Shown one piece after another: positions 39,493 through 51,321 of a stretch of 64,000 nucleotides of DNA (its first letter is position 1; each line of letters begins with the position of its first letter). Origin of the DNA: Triglochin maritima (lineage: Eukaryota; Streptophyta; Magnoliopsida; Alismatales; Juncaginaceae); the NCBI GenBank assembly GCA_963682175.1, contig OY821770.1, positions 16,026,501 through 16,090,500 on the forward strand, in the 5' to 3' direction. The position numbers were made by a program, and so were the translations under genes. The notes beneath the pieces are model-generated. The model saw nothing but the letters and a program-made list of their open reading frames with translations. It had not been told where the DNA came from and searched no databases.

Positions 39493-41662
39493 TGTAGGAT
39501 TTCGTGTCCCTATGTATGTATATATTTTAAAATTTTAATATAACATACAAGATCGATTTTCATATTTTCAGCAATTTTATGTACATCTATTTGTGTTTTA
39601 TTCTAATAACATGCAACCTACATTTATTAAAATAATCCACAAAGATAGAATCATACCTAAAGGTTCTCTAAAACCTTTTTGATGATCCTGAGTCACGTTG
39701 CCCGCTGAATCGTCCACGGAATTGCCTCCGAGTGTTCACCAAACTCTAAACAAAGTTAGAGAGAAATGAGCTAGCCAATCAATCTCTAACAATGTTTAGA
39801 ATCAAGCTAATTACCCCATCTTTAAGCTCCTGAGAATCTTATCTCTAAAACTTAAATTTACTAAGAGATTTTCGTGGTGATTAGGGAGAGATTAATGAGA
39901 GAAAGAATTTTGCATTAGTATTAAAACAAGTAGGAATAAGTGTCCTTTTATAGGCTCCCAAAACATCCTTATCAAGAGCTATTATTTAGCCATGATCCCT
40001 TGTTTTTCTCTCCTAAAATTAATCTCTAAATTCCACATAATCACCCACAAAAAAATGTTTTAATTAAATCTGGAATTATTCCACCCATGATTTAATTAAT
40101 CTCTTAATAATTCAGGCAGAATCGTTCTTGTTCGGTAGACCGAGAATTATTCGGTCAACCGAACCATTCGGTTATAACACGTGTTCGGTGCACCGTGAGC
40201 TAGACGGTCGACCGAATTCGTATGATAAAAATTACCTGGAAGAATTCGGATGAACCACGTCTTGTAATCGGTCTACCGTTGACCCACCAAAATCGCTGCT
40301 GGGACATAGTCATCGGATGACCGGGTCACCTTCGGTCTACCGAAAATACTACTTCTCGGTTGACCGTGCACACTCAGTTAACCGAACCCAATTGTCCAGG
40401 CACTCCAGATAATTTCGGTCAACCAATTGCGCTTACCCGTTCCCTATTCGGTTAACCGATCCGAAGATACCACGGTCGACCGAACCATGAACGGTTCACC
40501 GTGTTTGACCCCGATTTTACCTTTGTCAAATTTTGGATTTATTTCCAACAAAATTTGATCTTTTGGGGGTTTTTAGCAGTTCACATCCTATATATATCAT
40601 CATATGTGATATTAAATTATTACACCCCATAATATATACCACATATGAATTTATTATGATTCTAATTATGTCAATTCTCATGACATGTTGATTTTAATTA
40701 ATTCACCACATGTGTCATATTTTCACATGAAACCCGACACATCATATGAACTTAAAATCAACCTCTTGTTTACCAGTTTTGTAGTGTGACCTATAGGAGG
40801 ATCTAAGCCAAATTGGCAACGATATTAAACACTTAATATCTCAAACTATAAGCGGTATCTAGCTACACATTATAGTTACCAAATTAGCATAGATGTCTTT
40901 GTTCCACCCGAACCAAAACACGATCCATTTAGTGATGTAAGTGCACCACTTGTGTCCGTCCCTTCCTCATGATATTAAGAATATATACAAAGTAGAAATG
41001 TGTCACCTTTGTATTATATTCATTTCTTGATCTCTCTAAGCTAATTATAACTATGTGACTTAACTCAAATCACATTGTGCACATTATAATTTTGCTTTAT
41101 CAAGGACCCACTAATATCATCACTCAATTAAGAGGGGCAATGATAATCGTTTGACTAGCTATCTTTTCCAGCACAAGTCATGTTCAACCAACTATTGCCG
41201 TTATCACTACACTCATTGGTAGCTTTGGACAATAATCAAATTAAACACTTCTTGAGTGAAAAGATATAAGTCTCATATCTTAGGATCCAAGACACAGTAA
41301 AACATTAATGACACGAAACACAATTCCATAATGTTTTACTTGTTAGGTCTATTCAATATATAAAAGTAATCTTTTCCTCTTTTATATACTCGTGTCGTCA
41401 ATTATTTGTAGAACTACAATAATCGATGACCAACACGACAATCTTATCTTGGTAATTAATGTTCCATGTTAACTACCATAATTGTGAATAACTTTTGATT
41501 TATGTAAACCATTATCTTTTAGAGCTGTACGGTTAAGGACCAAACGCCTCTTCCTTAACACTTCCAAAAGACGAATACTATAATCAAGGAACAAAATGTT
41601 TGTACATTCAATTCATAATAATTGACATATAAAAGTAAAACTTTTAGAACACATTCCTTTCA
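39493..41662 (-). repeat. Copia B 5' LTR (2170 bp)
   Basis: Same ends and layout as 24218-26386. Palindrome block at about 40135-40500; minus TATA box at about 39945-39952. The TSD CAAAC follows at 41663. Confidence 0.95.
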
Positions 41663-41695
41663 CAAACAACGTATAGTTTTGGCCTGTCCAATACA

Positions 41696-41887
41696 TACGG
41701 TGACATTGGTGCAGGTCCATCACAGTTTGGACCTTCTCATATATACAGTGACATTGGTGCAGGTTCATCGCAGTTTGGACCTTCTCATACATACAGTGAC
41801 ATTGCCGCAGGTCCATCGCAGTTTGGACCCTCTCATACATACGGTGACATTGGTGCAGGACCATCACAACCATCCCAGTTCGGACTT
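41696..41887 (+). repeat. 48-bp coding tandem repeat in the PMD C-terminus
   Basis: Four units start at 41696, 41744, 41792 and 41840. Each encodes about YGDIGAGPSQFGPSHT (16 residues), a Gly/Ser/Pro-rich low-complexity tail. The last unit is degenerate. The reading frame stays open through the whole array. Confidence 0.85.
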
Positions 41888-42417
41888 TCCAAGATTCCTG
41901 AAGATTACCCCAACTATTACACACCGAGTATTAATTATGACACCCCTCAGGTGCCGCAGACAGACTTGTGAACTTGGTTTGATGGTATATTCAGCCCAGC
42001 AGCTGACCATGGGTACACTTTTGCACTTACTTTTGTACCGTCTATAGTTTACGAGACTGAGTCACCTTTTTTGCCTGTTGAGACTCAGTCACCTGTTCAC
42101 ACTCAGTCACCTATTTTTCCTGTTGAGACTCAGGCATGTTCTTCATTGGTTCCATACGTATTATCTGAGGATGATGAACAATCTGTGCATACAGATGTGA
42201 CTCCAGTCAGTCGAGGGCGCTGACGCAAGATGAAGAAAAGCATTTTCACTCCCACCTAGTAGTTGATATTTTAGTTCAGTTGTAAACGTGTTCTACTTTA
42301 AGTTGTTATGATTTGTTTTGTCATTTTAGTTGACATGGTTTGGCTTACAAATATGACTCGCAACGCTCGTACTTATTCAACAAAATTTAACACTAACAAA
42401 TTCAACATCGAACACCT

Positions 42418-45017
42418 TCATACATTTAATAATACAATACGTTCAACATTACAATACATTCGACCTTCCAAAACATTGCAACGATCGCTTGTGTGATTAA
42501 TCAAACCACAACCTGTACAATGACCTGGACCCATCCTTCCTTCCATGACATCCATCGTCATTGGTAAACGCTTTGACCTTCTCCTTCGTTTCTTCACGAG
42601 TTTTCGATCAGGTATAATTTTGTCTCCTATATATTCTGGCCAATCCTCTTCCTTCTCGTACACATCAAAGTGACCATCCCATGTGTGCACTAGAGAGTTG
42701 ACATTGTAGTACGAATGTGTATATTCATTGGAGTTATAGTTACGTGTCGTACACACTGCCAGAACATGGCTACAAGCGAAACCTTTATTTTGTAGTCCCA
42801 ACACTTACATTTCGATCTGGTGCCATCACGTAGAACTACCTTGTAACTACGATCCCTTCTACTTCCAGTTCTGCTCACTCTTTCATGTTTGTCTATGACC
42901 TCGTATACCCTTGTATCCAAATCAGTAATTTTCACCTCATGTTGACATGCAACTGCTGCAGATATTTCCAATATTTGTGTGACCCTCTCGGAAAATATGT
43001 GTCATCTTTGTGCCAACACACGTGCATGCTTCCTTCTGTTGTTGAACCACTCCAAAAGCTTATAGTATGTCGCCTCTACAATTGCACAAATGGGTAAACC
43101 ACGAGCTTCTTTGAATACATTATTTAGGCACTCAGCAACATTGCTTGTCATTATTCCCCATCTTTGGCCTCCGTCGTGACACAACGACCACTTACTAGGA
43201 ACCTCAGGTTCATGATCATTGGTTTCATCTTTTTTCCCAATCCCTTTTATGTATTGTAATGCATCCTTACTCCAATACTCAATTTGATCCAAACTAGCTT
43301 TGAAATCCCATAGACTATTATGTCTGCATGCGGTTTTGAAGACGTCAACTGCATACTGGTTCTTACAATTTTTAAGCAAATTTTTGGCAAGGTGTTGTGT
43401 GCATAAGAGGTGAATTGCTCCATTTGCTTCCTCGTGCCAACCATAATCGGGATTACGAAAAATATGTTTTATTGCAGCATGTCGATCAGATACGACACAT
43501 ATCTTCCTATCTACAATCACCTCGCGTCTCAACCATCTCATAAACCATCCCTAATTAGATATATTTTCCTTCTCAACGAGCCCAAATACAAGAGACAGAA
43601 GTTGATTCTCAACGTCATACACAACAACAACAAGTAACTTTCCTTCATATCTACCTTTTAGAAATGAGGCATCTATGTTGATCACAGGACGCAGATATTG
43701 GAAGGCCTGAATACAAGGACCAAAAGCCCATGCTTCACATTTAAATTGACGGACACCATGGTAAATGGTCAGAATGAACTACAACTTTACTCCCAGGATT
43801 TGATTGTTTAATAGCATTTAACAATTGAGGCAACAAGCATATGAACCCGACCAACTTCCAAACATGTATGCAACAACAATCTCGTGGGCACGCCATAATT
43901 TATTGTACTTTGGATTAACACCTGAAAATACTTTTCTTATCAGACCATGAACCTATTTAATCGGGAGCGAAACATTATTTTCGACGTCTTCACGGATGAT
44001 ATCGGCTATCATCTTCGCAGTCAGCTGAGCATGGTCGAATCGGGCAGCTGTAGACCATTTTTCTGCATATATGCTTGTACACACATTTTCTTATTGACCA
44101 TGCATCACCAGAGCCGGTCCATGCAACGTACAACATCCAGCTACAATTTTCATCTTTACATCTTACCCTATATTTGGTTTTGTTGTTGTCTTGCACCTTG
44201 ATCTCCAAATTATTGTCAATATGTCATTTCGATATGACGTTCTTTAGAGTGTCTTTCCATGAGAAGGCTTGATTCTCAGCTAACGGACCCTCAACTATTA
44301 CGCTGCTTCCTATAAATGATGTATCTGCAAGAACCCAACTAGAACAATCATTAAAGCTTTTAGCTGGGTAAACCCAACCCCTACCTCTAAATGGGTTGAA
44401 TTGGCTTAACCGATTTACATTCGGACAAATATCTTCATCCTTCTCAACCTCATCCTCCTCCTCACCTGATGACTCATTCCTGTCCTCTGACTCAATATTG
44501 TAATATTCGTCATCATTTTCTTCTTCATCATCAATCGGTATCAACTCGAAATTTGTTCTTATTCAAATCAGAAGTTCTATTCACAGGTCGACTGGTTTCT
44601 GCTACGGTGGTTGCAACACATGATTGTTGAGATATGAACCGTGCACTACTACTACTACGACGTTGGTTACATGTATACATCTCAACATTCACTCAATTTC
44701 CACATGATTCAACTTAACATATAGCTCCATCATTCCCATTTTCGAATAAGCTGTTTCATAGGCTATTCTCCAGGAATTCTCGTCATATACAGACATCACA
44801 TTAAAAAAAAGAAACCAGTCGGTGCAATGTTGACACGACATTGAATTTCAATCGAGTACCGAGATTCTTTGACATGCAAACCTTGATAAATCCAACTCTT
44901 AATTTCTTCTAAGGATACATTTTTGGTCGTTGAAAGTGTAAGTCTTGGACCTATCGTGTACTCTACACCATAACTTGTATTTTAAGTAATATCACCGCCA
45001 AAATACACACTTACCAT
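42418..45017 (-). pseudogene. mudrA-type MULE transposase of MULE-1, decayed
   Basis: The likely start is 45017 (MVSVYFGGDIT), followed by an N-terminal region with GLHVKESRYSI and MGMMELYVK. An acidic linker (44544 on) leads to the MuDR DNA-binding motif (CKDENCSWMLYVAW ... HICRK). The DDE core has NIDASFLKGRYEGKLL (first Asp), VSDRHAAIKH (second Asp) and SNVAECLNN (Glu). A SWIM finger (KCKCWDY ... GFACSHVLAVC) and a CCHC knuckle (CTGCGLINHTSDRC) follow; the frame ends at 42418. Catalytic residues survive. Breaks include an in-frame TAA near the N-terminus, frameshifts near 44560, 44210, 43625 and 42810, and a TAG at 43553-43551 where Trp is expected (NWGWFMRWL). It converges with the PMD gene, with under 200 bp between them. 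It would have cut and inserted MULE-1 by binding its inverted repeats. Confidence 0.85.
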
Positions 45018-45314
45018 AATCATTTCGTTAATCTACAATGCAATATTTTTTCATCAGTTTTATACTAAAATTACTTCAAGATTCGACATTATTACTATTT
45101 ATTAATCACTCAACATACAAATTAAGAAGGAAAAAATTACCTCAAATATCACCAACAAAACCTTACAGATCAGAAATTTGGATATCCCCGAGCAAAATAT
45201 TTGTAAATCAACTAAATTTGATGATTGTGTAGAGTGGAAGAAGTGAGAAATATGGAATTAAAAAGAAATGGAGCGGGATAAGTATTTTATAGATGTTCAT
45301 GTCCATGGATCGTG

Positions 45315-45421
45315 GAACCACGGATCGCGGGTTACACCCGCGATCCGATTAGTTTTCGAAAAAAAAATCTTCCAATTTTTTTAACTTTTGATTTAAAGTA
45401 TATTAAATTAAATAATTTCGG
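45315..45421 (-). repeat. MULE-1 right terminal inverted repeat
   Basis: Read on the minus strand from 45421 it begins CCGAAATTATTTAATTTAAT and runs parallel to the left end, including TCGAAAACTAATC and the GATCGCGGG / CCCGCGATC hairpin (45323-45345). It is followed by the TSD copy GTCGTTACA. Confidence 0.85.
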
Positions 45422-45430
45422 GTCGTTACA

Positions 45431-46408
45431 TAACCTAAACTTGCCGACCCATCAGGCATGGTTAAACCTCTTCTACCACTTAGTTGCTCCATAATCTTAC
45501 TGCCAACATATCTAACACACCATCATGCTTAACCTGAAGTTCCATGGGTTGAGTTTAAGTTAAAAAAATAATCTAGGACATCCTCCTAGGTAAATTTGCC
45601 AGGAGAATGGAAAAATTCAAACAATGGCAACCAGAGCTTCCCGACCTCCCGGATAATGGCATTTGCTGATTAGTAGCATATCTTACAATGTACTAATGTT
45701 ACATATCATTTATTTACCCTATATTTATGCTACTCAGCCTGTTATTATGTATATTTAAGGTTTTAGGTACTAAATAAAGGTATAGAGAGATTTGGACCCA
45801 ATAGCAATACATAAGGACCCTCTGCAAGGATTTTGGACTTATATGGACCGAGAGGTCCCCGTCCTTCTGGATAATGACACATGTTGATTAGATTATGTAT
45901 TTATATTATTTCTTGATTTGAGTCAATAATTATTAATAAATAAATTTGTTAATTTGGGGAAAAATAAATTGTGTTTGTTGATTTAATTGTCATTGTATAC
46001 TTACTTCAATTTTTTTTTAAACGAGCAAAAAATTGAAACCCGACTCGACGCCCCATGATTCGACCCGACACGACACGAGTCACAGGTTTACGATGAAACA
46101 TCATACCATATTTCCTTTGATTTTGACAGAGCGACCATTTTTTGGAACAAGTTAGCATATAAGGACCTTAATATTGTTAGAGGCAATAACACCTTCTTAT
46201 GATTACTTGCTCAAAATACCCAAGATTTAAGTGCAACTAATCGGAACACCTTAATAAGTACTTTTTACTTGACAGTGTATGGCTAGAGAGGAACAATAGA
46301 CATTTTAGGCGAGCTTTGACTGGTTAGGAACAATAGCCGACCTTGCTTATCCAATTAAATATTTTATATATTTGTGTTCTTCTTTTCAAACTTGGCCTCA
46401 CATGATTA
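45431..46408. other. Spacer right of MULE-1, no gene recognised
   Basis: AT-rich. An imperfect direct repeat is seen between about 45628-45680 and 45848-45895 (CCGGATAATGGCATTTGCTGATTAG against CTGGATAATGACACATGTTGATTAG-like sequence). The short frames here have no family signature. Confidence 0.4.
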
Positions 46409-46416
46409 TATACATG

Positions 46417-46958
46417 TAGGGGTGTAAACGGTGCGAGTATAGGGTGCCTAACTAAATGGGTACGGGTATGGGCATACCCGTTTAAATGTTGTACACGTAC
46501 CCACCCAAATGTTGTTGTACTCATACCTGCCACATATATGTTTAATAAACGGGTATTGTGGGTATTATTACATTGTGTTGATTGAGACATTACATAGTTC
46601 TAAATTACAAAAGATTAACAAAAAAATAAGTCTTGTGTTGTAGTTCTTCACTGTTCGGTGCTACTAAATAAAGAAAATAAATAAAAGTTTAATTATATAT
46701 TATTAATCGTAATTCTTCACTGTTTGGTGCTGCTGACTATATATTATATATTAATTTATATACTAATCAAATAATTAAACAGATAAATATGTAAACAGGT
46801 ATGAATAGAGGTATACTCGTACCCGTCACATTTATTAAACGAGAAAAGAGGGTATGAGTAAACGGATATAATTTTTTAAATGTGTACAAAATTGTACCCG
46901 TACTCGTTTATTAAATGGGGTGGGTAAAAAAGTAATACCCAGCCCAGTTACCCCCTTA
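46417..46958. mobile_element. Non-autonomous hAT-like element (MITE)
   Basis: The perfect 8-bp TSD TATACATG (46409-46416 and 46959-46966) is hAT-sized. The ends are imperfect inverted repeats, TAGGGGTGTAAACGG and, from the other end, TAAGGGGGTAACTGGG. The 542-bp body has no ORF but repeats short units such as ACCCGTTTA/TAAACGGGTA and a TTCTTCACTGTT(C/T)GGTGCT pair (46645-46663 and 46713-46731). Confidence 0.8.
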
Positions 46959-47250
46959 TATACATGATTAAACAATATGGACAATACAGTCATACTGATG
47001 ATTGTCAAATAACATTGATGTGAATGAAGGCACTTGTGCTTGAGATCGAATGCTTACACAAGGTGATAATCATAATTCTGAGGGTAAATGCTATAACCAA
47101 AAGACAAAAATAGTTTGTTTCCCTTTTCGAATATCGTGGCGTTTTTCTCCTCTGAGTGTGATTACACAAAAGAAGAATTAAGAATGTTGCATTTAAAAGA
47201 TTAGATGATATATTGGTAACCGAATTACTTTACAATTTTGACATTGAATT

Positions 47251-47852
47251 AGGGTGTACACCCACCGATCCGGTTAACCGGCCCGAACGAGACTGGTCGT
47301 TTGCAACCGGATTGGACCGAATAGGGTCTGGTCCGATTGCCGTTTCTGGTTTTGCAGGTCCACCGGTTTCGGGCCTGGCCGGTTAAAAACAGGTTGAATC
47401 AAATCCAAAATCAGAATGGGGCCCAATTGTGTTCTATCTTTTTCTTGTTCTTTTCTCTATTTTGCTTGTTCTTTTTTCCCACGAAGATTAAGGTCCTTAA
47501 TCTTCCATGCATGGAATTAATTGTCGATTATCATTTGCAAATTGTAGTTTGAAAATTTTAAGTCTTTAAACTCTTTTTCATTCATATATAATGTCATTTG
47601 CCATAAATAAAGTCCTAAATTACATAACTAATCAGTCAATTATATAAAATATATTGAATGTTATAAATTACCAAATAATATATACATAAATGGACCCTAA
47701 TGAGTAATGAGCTTACTGTCTATAATTATTTTCAGTAAATGTAAAATAAATAAAACAACAAAATATATAATGAAATTGAAAAGTTAAAAAAACACCCAAA
47801 TCCGGTCTGATACGGTTTTCAACCGGTGTACACTGCTACAGTGACGGGGTTT
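47251..47852. mobile_element. Possible second hAT-like MITE
   Basis: The left end TTAGGGTGTACACCCACCG and right end CCGGTGTACACTGCTA are inverted around a shared GTGTACACC. The body is rich in CCGGTT/AACCGG words at both ends (47268-47390, 47800-47835), a common hAT MITE layout. The flanking 8-mers agree at only 5 of 8 positions, so the boundaries are unsure. Confidence 0.4.
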
Positions 47853-48894
47853 CCTTTTGCTTAAGTTCTAGCTCAAACCCACGGTCAGCTCCTAGCTAAA
47901 CCTCTCTCGTTAGCTATGGACAAAACCCTATGAGTAGCCTTGCAAGAAGCCCCAACTCAGTGTTCCCTCAAACACACTCAAGAATGGAGCAATCCCCGTT
48001 TTGTATTTCTCTACACAAACATACAAACGTACAAGTCTCTCAGATGGGTTGGTTGTGACAACTCCACAACTCAACGCCCATGTATATAGGTCTCAACCTA
48101 TAGCTATTTGCTCCAAGAGGCATTCAAGTGCCTACTTGAATGCCTCCATCAACTCAGATCTAAAAACGCATGGAGAGCTAGGAAAGCTTCCTTGTTTGTA
48201 CCAACGAACCTGCAAACTTTCTTTATGTGTCGCGTCCCCTCAGATACTTGCCTTCTATGCACCAACGAGTCAGGTAGCTTTCCTTATCTGCTCGTCTGTT
48301 GGATGCACCTCATGTGCCAAGATCCCAACATGCCATGTTTGCTTGACTTGGTCACGTCCCTGATCCGAGAGAAGATCTGAATGGATCCTAGCAAGCTCCC
48401 TTGCTCGGCCCGTTTGTGCCCAAGCCTCCGGTTTGTGTCCACGGGCCCGTGTGACCCAATGCATTCTCCTGAACACCCCTCCTTTGGCTAAGTCCAGGGA
48501 ACCATTGGCGTCACAAGGCCATAGCAGCCTTACGGTTAGTTTATAACGTTTTACAGTGTCAGGAGTACCTTTCTTGGAGAGAACCTGTGGCAGCGGAAGG
48601 GATCGGTGATCACCTCACGGAATCCTCTGGAGCACCGGTCGGTCTTCTACTCTCTTGGAGAAGAAGCACGAGTCCACAACCGAAGAGTCCACGGATTGAC
48701 TTGGTGGAGGTGGAGGGACGAATGGGAGAGAGAGAGAGAGAGGTGGTGGCTAGGGTTGGTGGGGCTAGAGTTTGCACATATGAACATCCAGCCAATGAGA
48801 GGCTTCCCCCCTTGTATAGATGGCCCCTCCCGAAACCCTAATGTGTAGTCCAATAGGGACTTGTTTATCTATATATCTATATATTCTATTTGTT
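47853..48894. other. Unclassified retroelement-like sequence
   Basis: No convincing ORF, although small overlapping frames exist on both strands. The stretch 48580-48840 read on the minus strand has a promoter-like ATCTATACAAGG (near 48820), then a CT-rich leader with a (GA)n run at 48728-48742 and the segment CTTCCGCTGCCACAGG, which resembles an LTR or retroelement leader. I could not find paired LTRs or a TSD. Confidence 0.3.
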
Positions 48895-50057
48895 TTGTTG
48901 TTATTCAAAAAAAATCAATATTGCATGACATAGCTTAAGATTGAACTGCCAAAACCCGTGTACAAATTGCATTGAGTTTTTGTTCCTTATTATATAGTTC
49001 TGCTTGTAGAAATTATGACATAAATCTAAGTTTCAAAGAAATAACCCATTACCCTTTAAGACATGTATGCACTTAAATTGGATGAATCAAATCTTTGAAG
49101 TGGTTGATAAAAAGCAGAGGTTGAGGAAACTATACCGGGAAGTATGGACTTCTAATAGCAATTATGCCTTGAGGAAAATAAAACTAAAAAAATAATAAAG
49201 GAATCAAGTGAGGAAAGCACATTTTGCAAAATGATTACAAAAGTCCAAGCCTTTGAGTCATTGGTCCGTAGGGGTATCTTGAAACCCGGTAACTTGAGTC
49301 TGTCAGCTCGGGATTATCGACCAAACTCATTACACGAATGCAAAAAGGGTAAAAGTGTCAGAAAAAGCAAATGTGTTGAATCACGGAAAAAAATACTTTA
49401 AGATACTCAAGGCCCAAAGTTAAAAGAATGATCCATGTCATGGTTGATCCGAATGATACTTCACCACCAGAGGAGGCCTGCAAAATAATTTAAGTGATAA
49501 CATGTGTAGAAGGGTTAGTGGTGTGAATGTTGGAGGAATAAAGACAAAGTCAGACTTTTTATAAGTTAGATTTATATAATGAGCATGCAAGAATTCTAAG
49601 TGAGATATATAAGGTCGACGTGGAGATATTGAAAGTTATTAATGAAATGTTGAATTAAGACTTTGTGGGTGTGTCAACTGAAAACCCTCACGAGACAAAA
49701 CTCGTCCTCTAAGAAAACTCAGGGGTTTAAAGGCTTGTTGCACATGCTAAGTGCAACCGTGATTCCTACGAAAGTGAGTTAGGATTTCCCTGTTTTCATT
49801 TTTTCTTATATTCTGTTTTGCTAGGGACTAGCAAAATCTAGGTGTGGGGGTATTTGATGCATTGCGTACATTGCATCATATGTCTTTCATTTAGATTAAT
49901 TTTATATCAATAAATGTTACTAAGGTATGTGTTTAGTCTTATTTACATAATACAGGGACCTGAATGCAAATTACCAATATCCCGAGCATAAATGCGTGCA
50001 AGAGACTCACTTCTATCATAAAGACCAAGTCAATATTATCGGGATTCAAATGGAAGT

Positions 50058-51321
50058 TGATGTGAATTTTATTTATACCGCAAGTGCACGACGTCAATGA
50101 AGACGTGGCAAATACGGGTCGAACACAAGGAGGGAGAGATCTTGTTATTTTTGTGATTTTCGATTAAGGGAAGGAAGAGAGAGAAATAAGTTGGTTTTGA
50201 GATTTTTGGGTTTTAATTATCTAAAGCAAGAAACATGAACAATTAAAACTAAAATAAGAACAAAGATGGTGAATTCCGTTGGGTGGAGGTTTAGATATCG
50301 AGTTTAGATTAGAGAATGCAGAAACTTATAATAAATCATATTAGTTATAAAGCATTACATGATAAATGATTTAACACAAACTAAAGTAATCAAAATATAC
50401 TAATCACGAAATTAAAATAATAACTTATTCTCTTCTCATCACCCTAAATCTGTCACCTCCACCCTTTGGAAAGAGTTAGAAACTCATAGATGGAGGGAAG
50501 GAGAAGGGGTCCTAGAGGAATTACAAAAGAAAACTAAAAACAAGAAATAAAATAACAGAATTTTATTGCTAAAGAGAAGAATACAAAACTAAGACTAAGA
50601 ATTAAAAACTAAAGTTAAAATTTTGAAGATCCTCTACAACATCGTTTCAGGGCTATTTATAGCCGATACAAGGGACTTAGGTATAAAATAGGAAAGTACA
50701 CGCGTCAACACGCAACCGGTAAAAATGTTAGAGCATGAATCTAATTATAGCCGATACAAGGGACTTAGGTATAAAATAGGAAAGTACACGCGTCAACACG
50801 CAACCGGTAAAAATGTTAGAGCATGAATCTAATGTTGTCCGATTTAATCTGGATTTTTCCTGTGTGTTTATGATATGATTTCCATATCATTTGCGCGTCT
50901 GGATTGATTCTTTCCTTTCTTTTGAGCTCCGACTTTATTTCTTTATATATTTGGAGATCCACATTGATTTTTCTTTAGATTTTCTCCATAATAATAAAAG
51001 CTACTCGTAATTTGCAATTAGGTCATTATCTTTTTGCAGTTAAGTCCTTGTCTACTTTTGTGCTTAAGTCCTTGTCCTTTTTGTAATTAGGTCTTTAATG
51101 CTTTTATGCTTGGATGCATTTCCATTTGAAACCCGATAATCTTGAACTTGGTCTTTATGACAGGAATGAGTCTCTTGCACGCATTTATGCTCGGGATATG
51201 GGTAATTTGTATTCAGGTCCCTGTATTCTGTAAATAAGACTAAACACATACCTTAGTAGCATTTATTGATATAAAATTAATCTAAATGAAAGACATATGA
51301 TTCAATGTATGCAATGCATCA
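50058..51321 (-). mobile_element. Solo LTR of the TR-GAG family, inserted in a sister LTR in opposite orientation
   Basis: Start TGATGTGAATTTTA, end GCAATGCATCA on the plus strand; 1264 bp; perfect TSD GAAGT (50053-50057 and 51322-51326). It is of the same family as the LTR it entered but reads the other way. It contains an 88-bp tandem duplication. Confidence 0.9.
50659..50834. repeat. 88-bp tandem duplication inside the solo LTR
   Basis: Two near-identical copies in tandem (about 50659-50746 and 50747-50834), each with AGCCGATACAAGGGACTTAG and GTACACGCGTCAACACGC. It lies just next to the TATA palindrome region, so it duplicates the transcription-start side of the LTR. Confidence 0.85.

Larger units (their letters stand above)
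24218..41662 (-). mobile_element. Ty1/copia retrotransposon B, with nested gypsy element
   Basis: The perfect TSD CAAAC (24213-24217 and 41663-41667) lies inside PMD coding sequence; rejoining the flanks keeps the PMD frame open. LTRs are 39493-41662 (5') and 24218-26386 (3'), 2170 and 2169 bp. The polypurine tract AAGTGGGAGA precedes the 3' LTR in element sense. Coding runs minus from 38027 to 26468 and is interrupted by the gag-protease gypsy element 26963-34417. Net length without that insertion is about 9.98 kb. It is closely related to copia A in coding sequence, but its LTR differs in the palindrome block. Confidence 0.95.
9655..42223 (+). pseudogene. Plant mobile domain (PMD) gene of MULE-1, split by two retroelement insertions and broken by stops
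   Basis: Exon 1 is 9655-9786 (44 codons, donor GTAAGT). Exon 2 starts at 9888 after TTGTAG and encodes RPETHTFHLPVGE ... LTLQDVSCLWGLPITGLP, the conserved PMD core. Coding stops at the insertion at 10167 and resumes at about 22816 (GLELIKNSFGI; FIISLQWLRVNYGNL; LLLLQHFSWTRF). It continues through 23386-23925 (DGAYWLARVPLIHFWMISW, YPERTMRPQF) and a further exon at about 23970-24217. After copia B it ends with a four-copy 16-residue repeat and an acidic tail to the TGA at 42221-42223. Breaks are TGA at 10041 and 10161, TAA at 23419, TGA at 41969, and a one-base loss near 23150. Several stops replace an expected Trp. PMD proteins such as Arabidopsis MAIN/MAIL1 act in the nucleus; the role of the MULE-borne form is unknown. 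The retroelement insertion sites fall inside coding sequence. Confidence 0.8.
9135..45421. mobile_element. Mutator-like element (MULE-1) carrying a PMD gene and a mudrA transposase, with two large nested insertions
   Basis: The ends are long inverted repeats: 9135 to about 9245, against about 45315-45421. They share the AAACTTTAAATC segment, TCGAAAACTAATC and a terminal hairpin. The flanking 9-mers GTCATTACA (9126-9134) and GTCGTTACA (45422-45430) are a MULE-sized TSD with one mismatch. Inside lie a plus-strand plant-mobile-domain gene (9655 to about 42223) and a convergent minus-strand mudrA-type transposase (42418-45017). Removing the insertions 10167-22810 and 24218-41662 leaves an element of about 6.2 kb. 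Both genes are broken, so the element is not autonomous now. Plant mobile domains are known to occur in MULEs; this pairing of gene, transposase and ends is seen directly here. Confidence 0.85.

Noticed and set aside
47251..47852. Full hAT element call with TSD
   Set aside because: The flanking 8-mers agree at only 5 of 8 positions, so it is listed only as possible.
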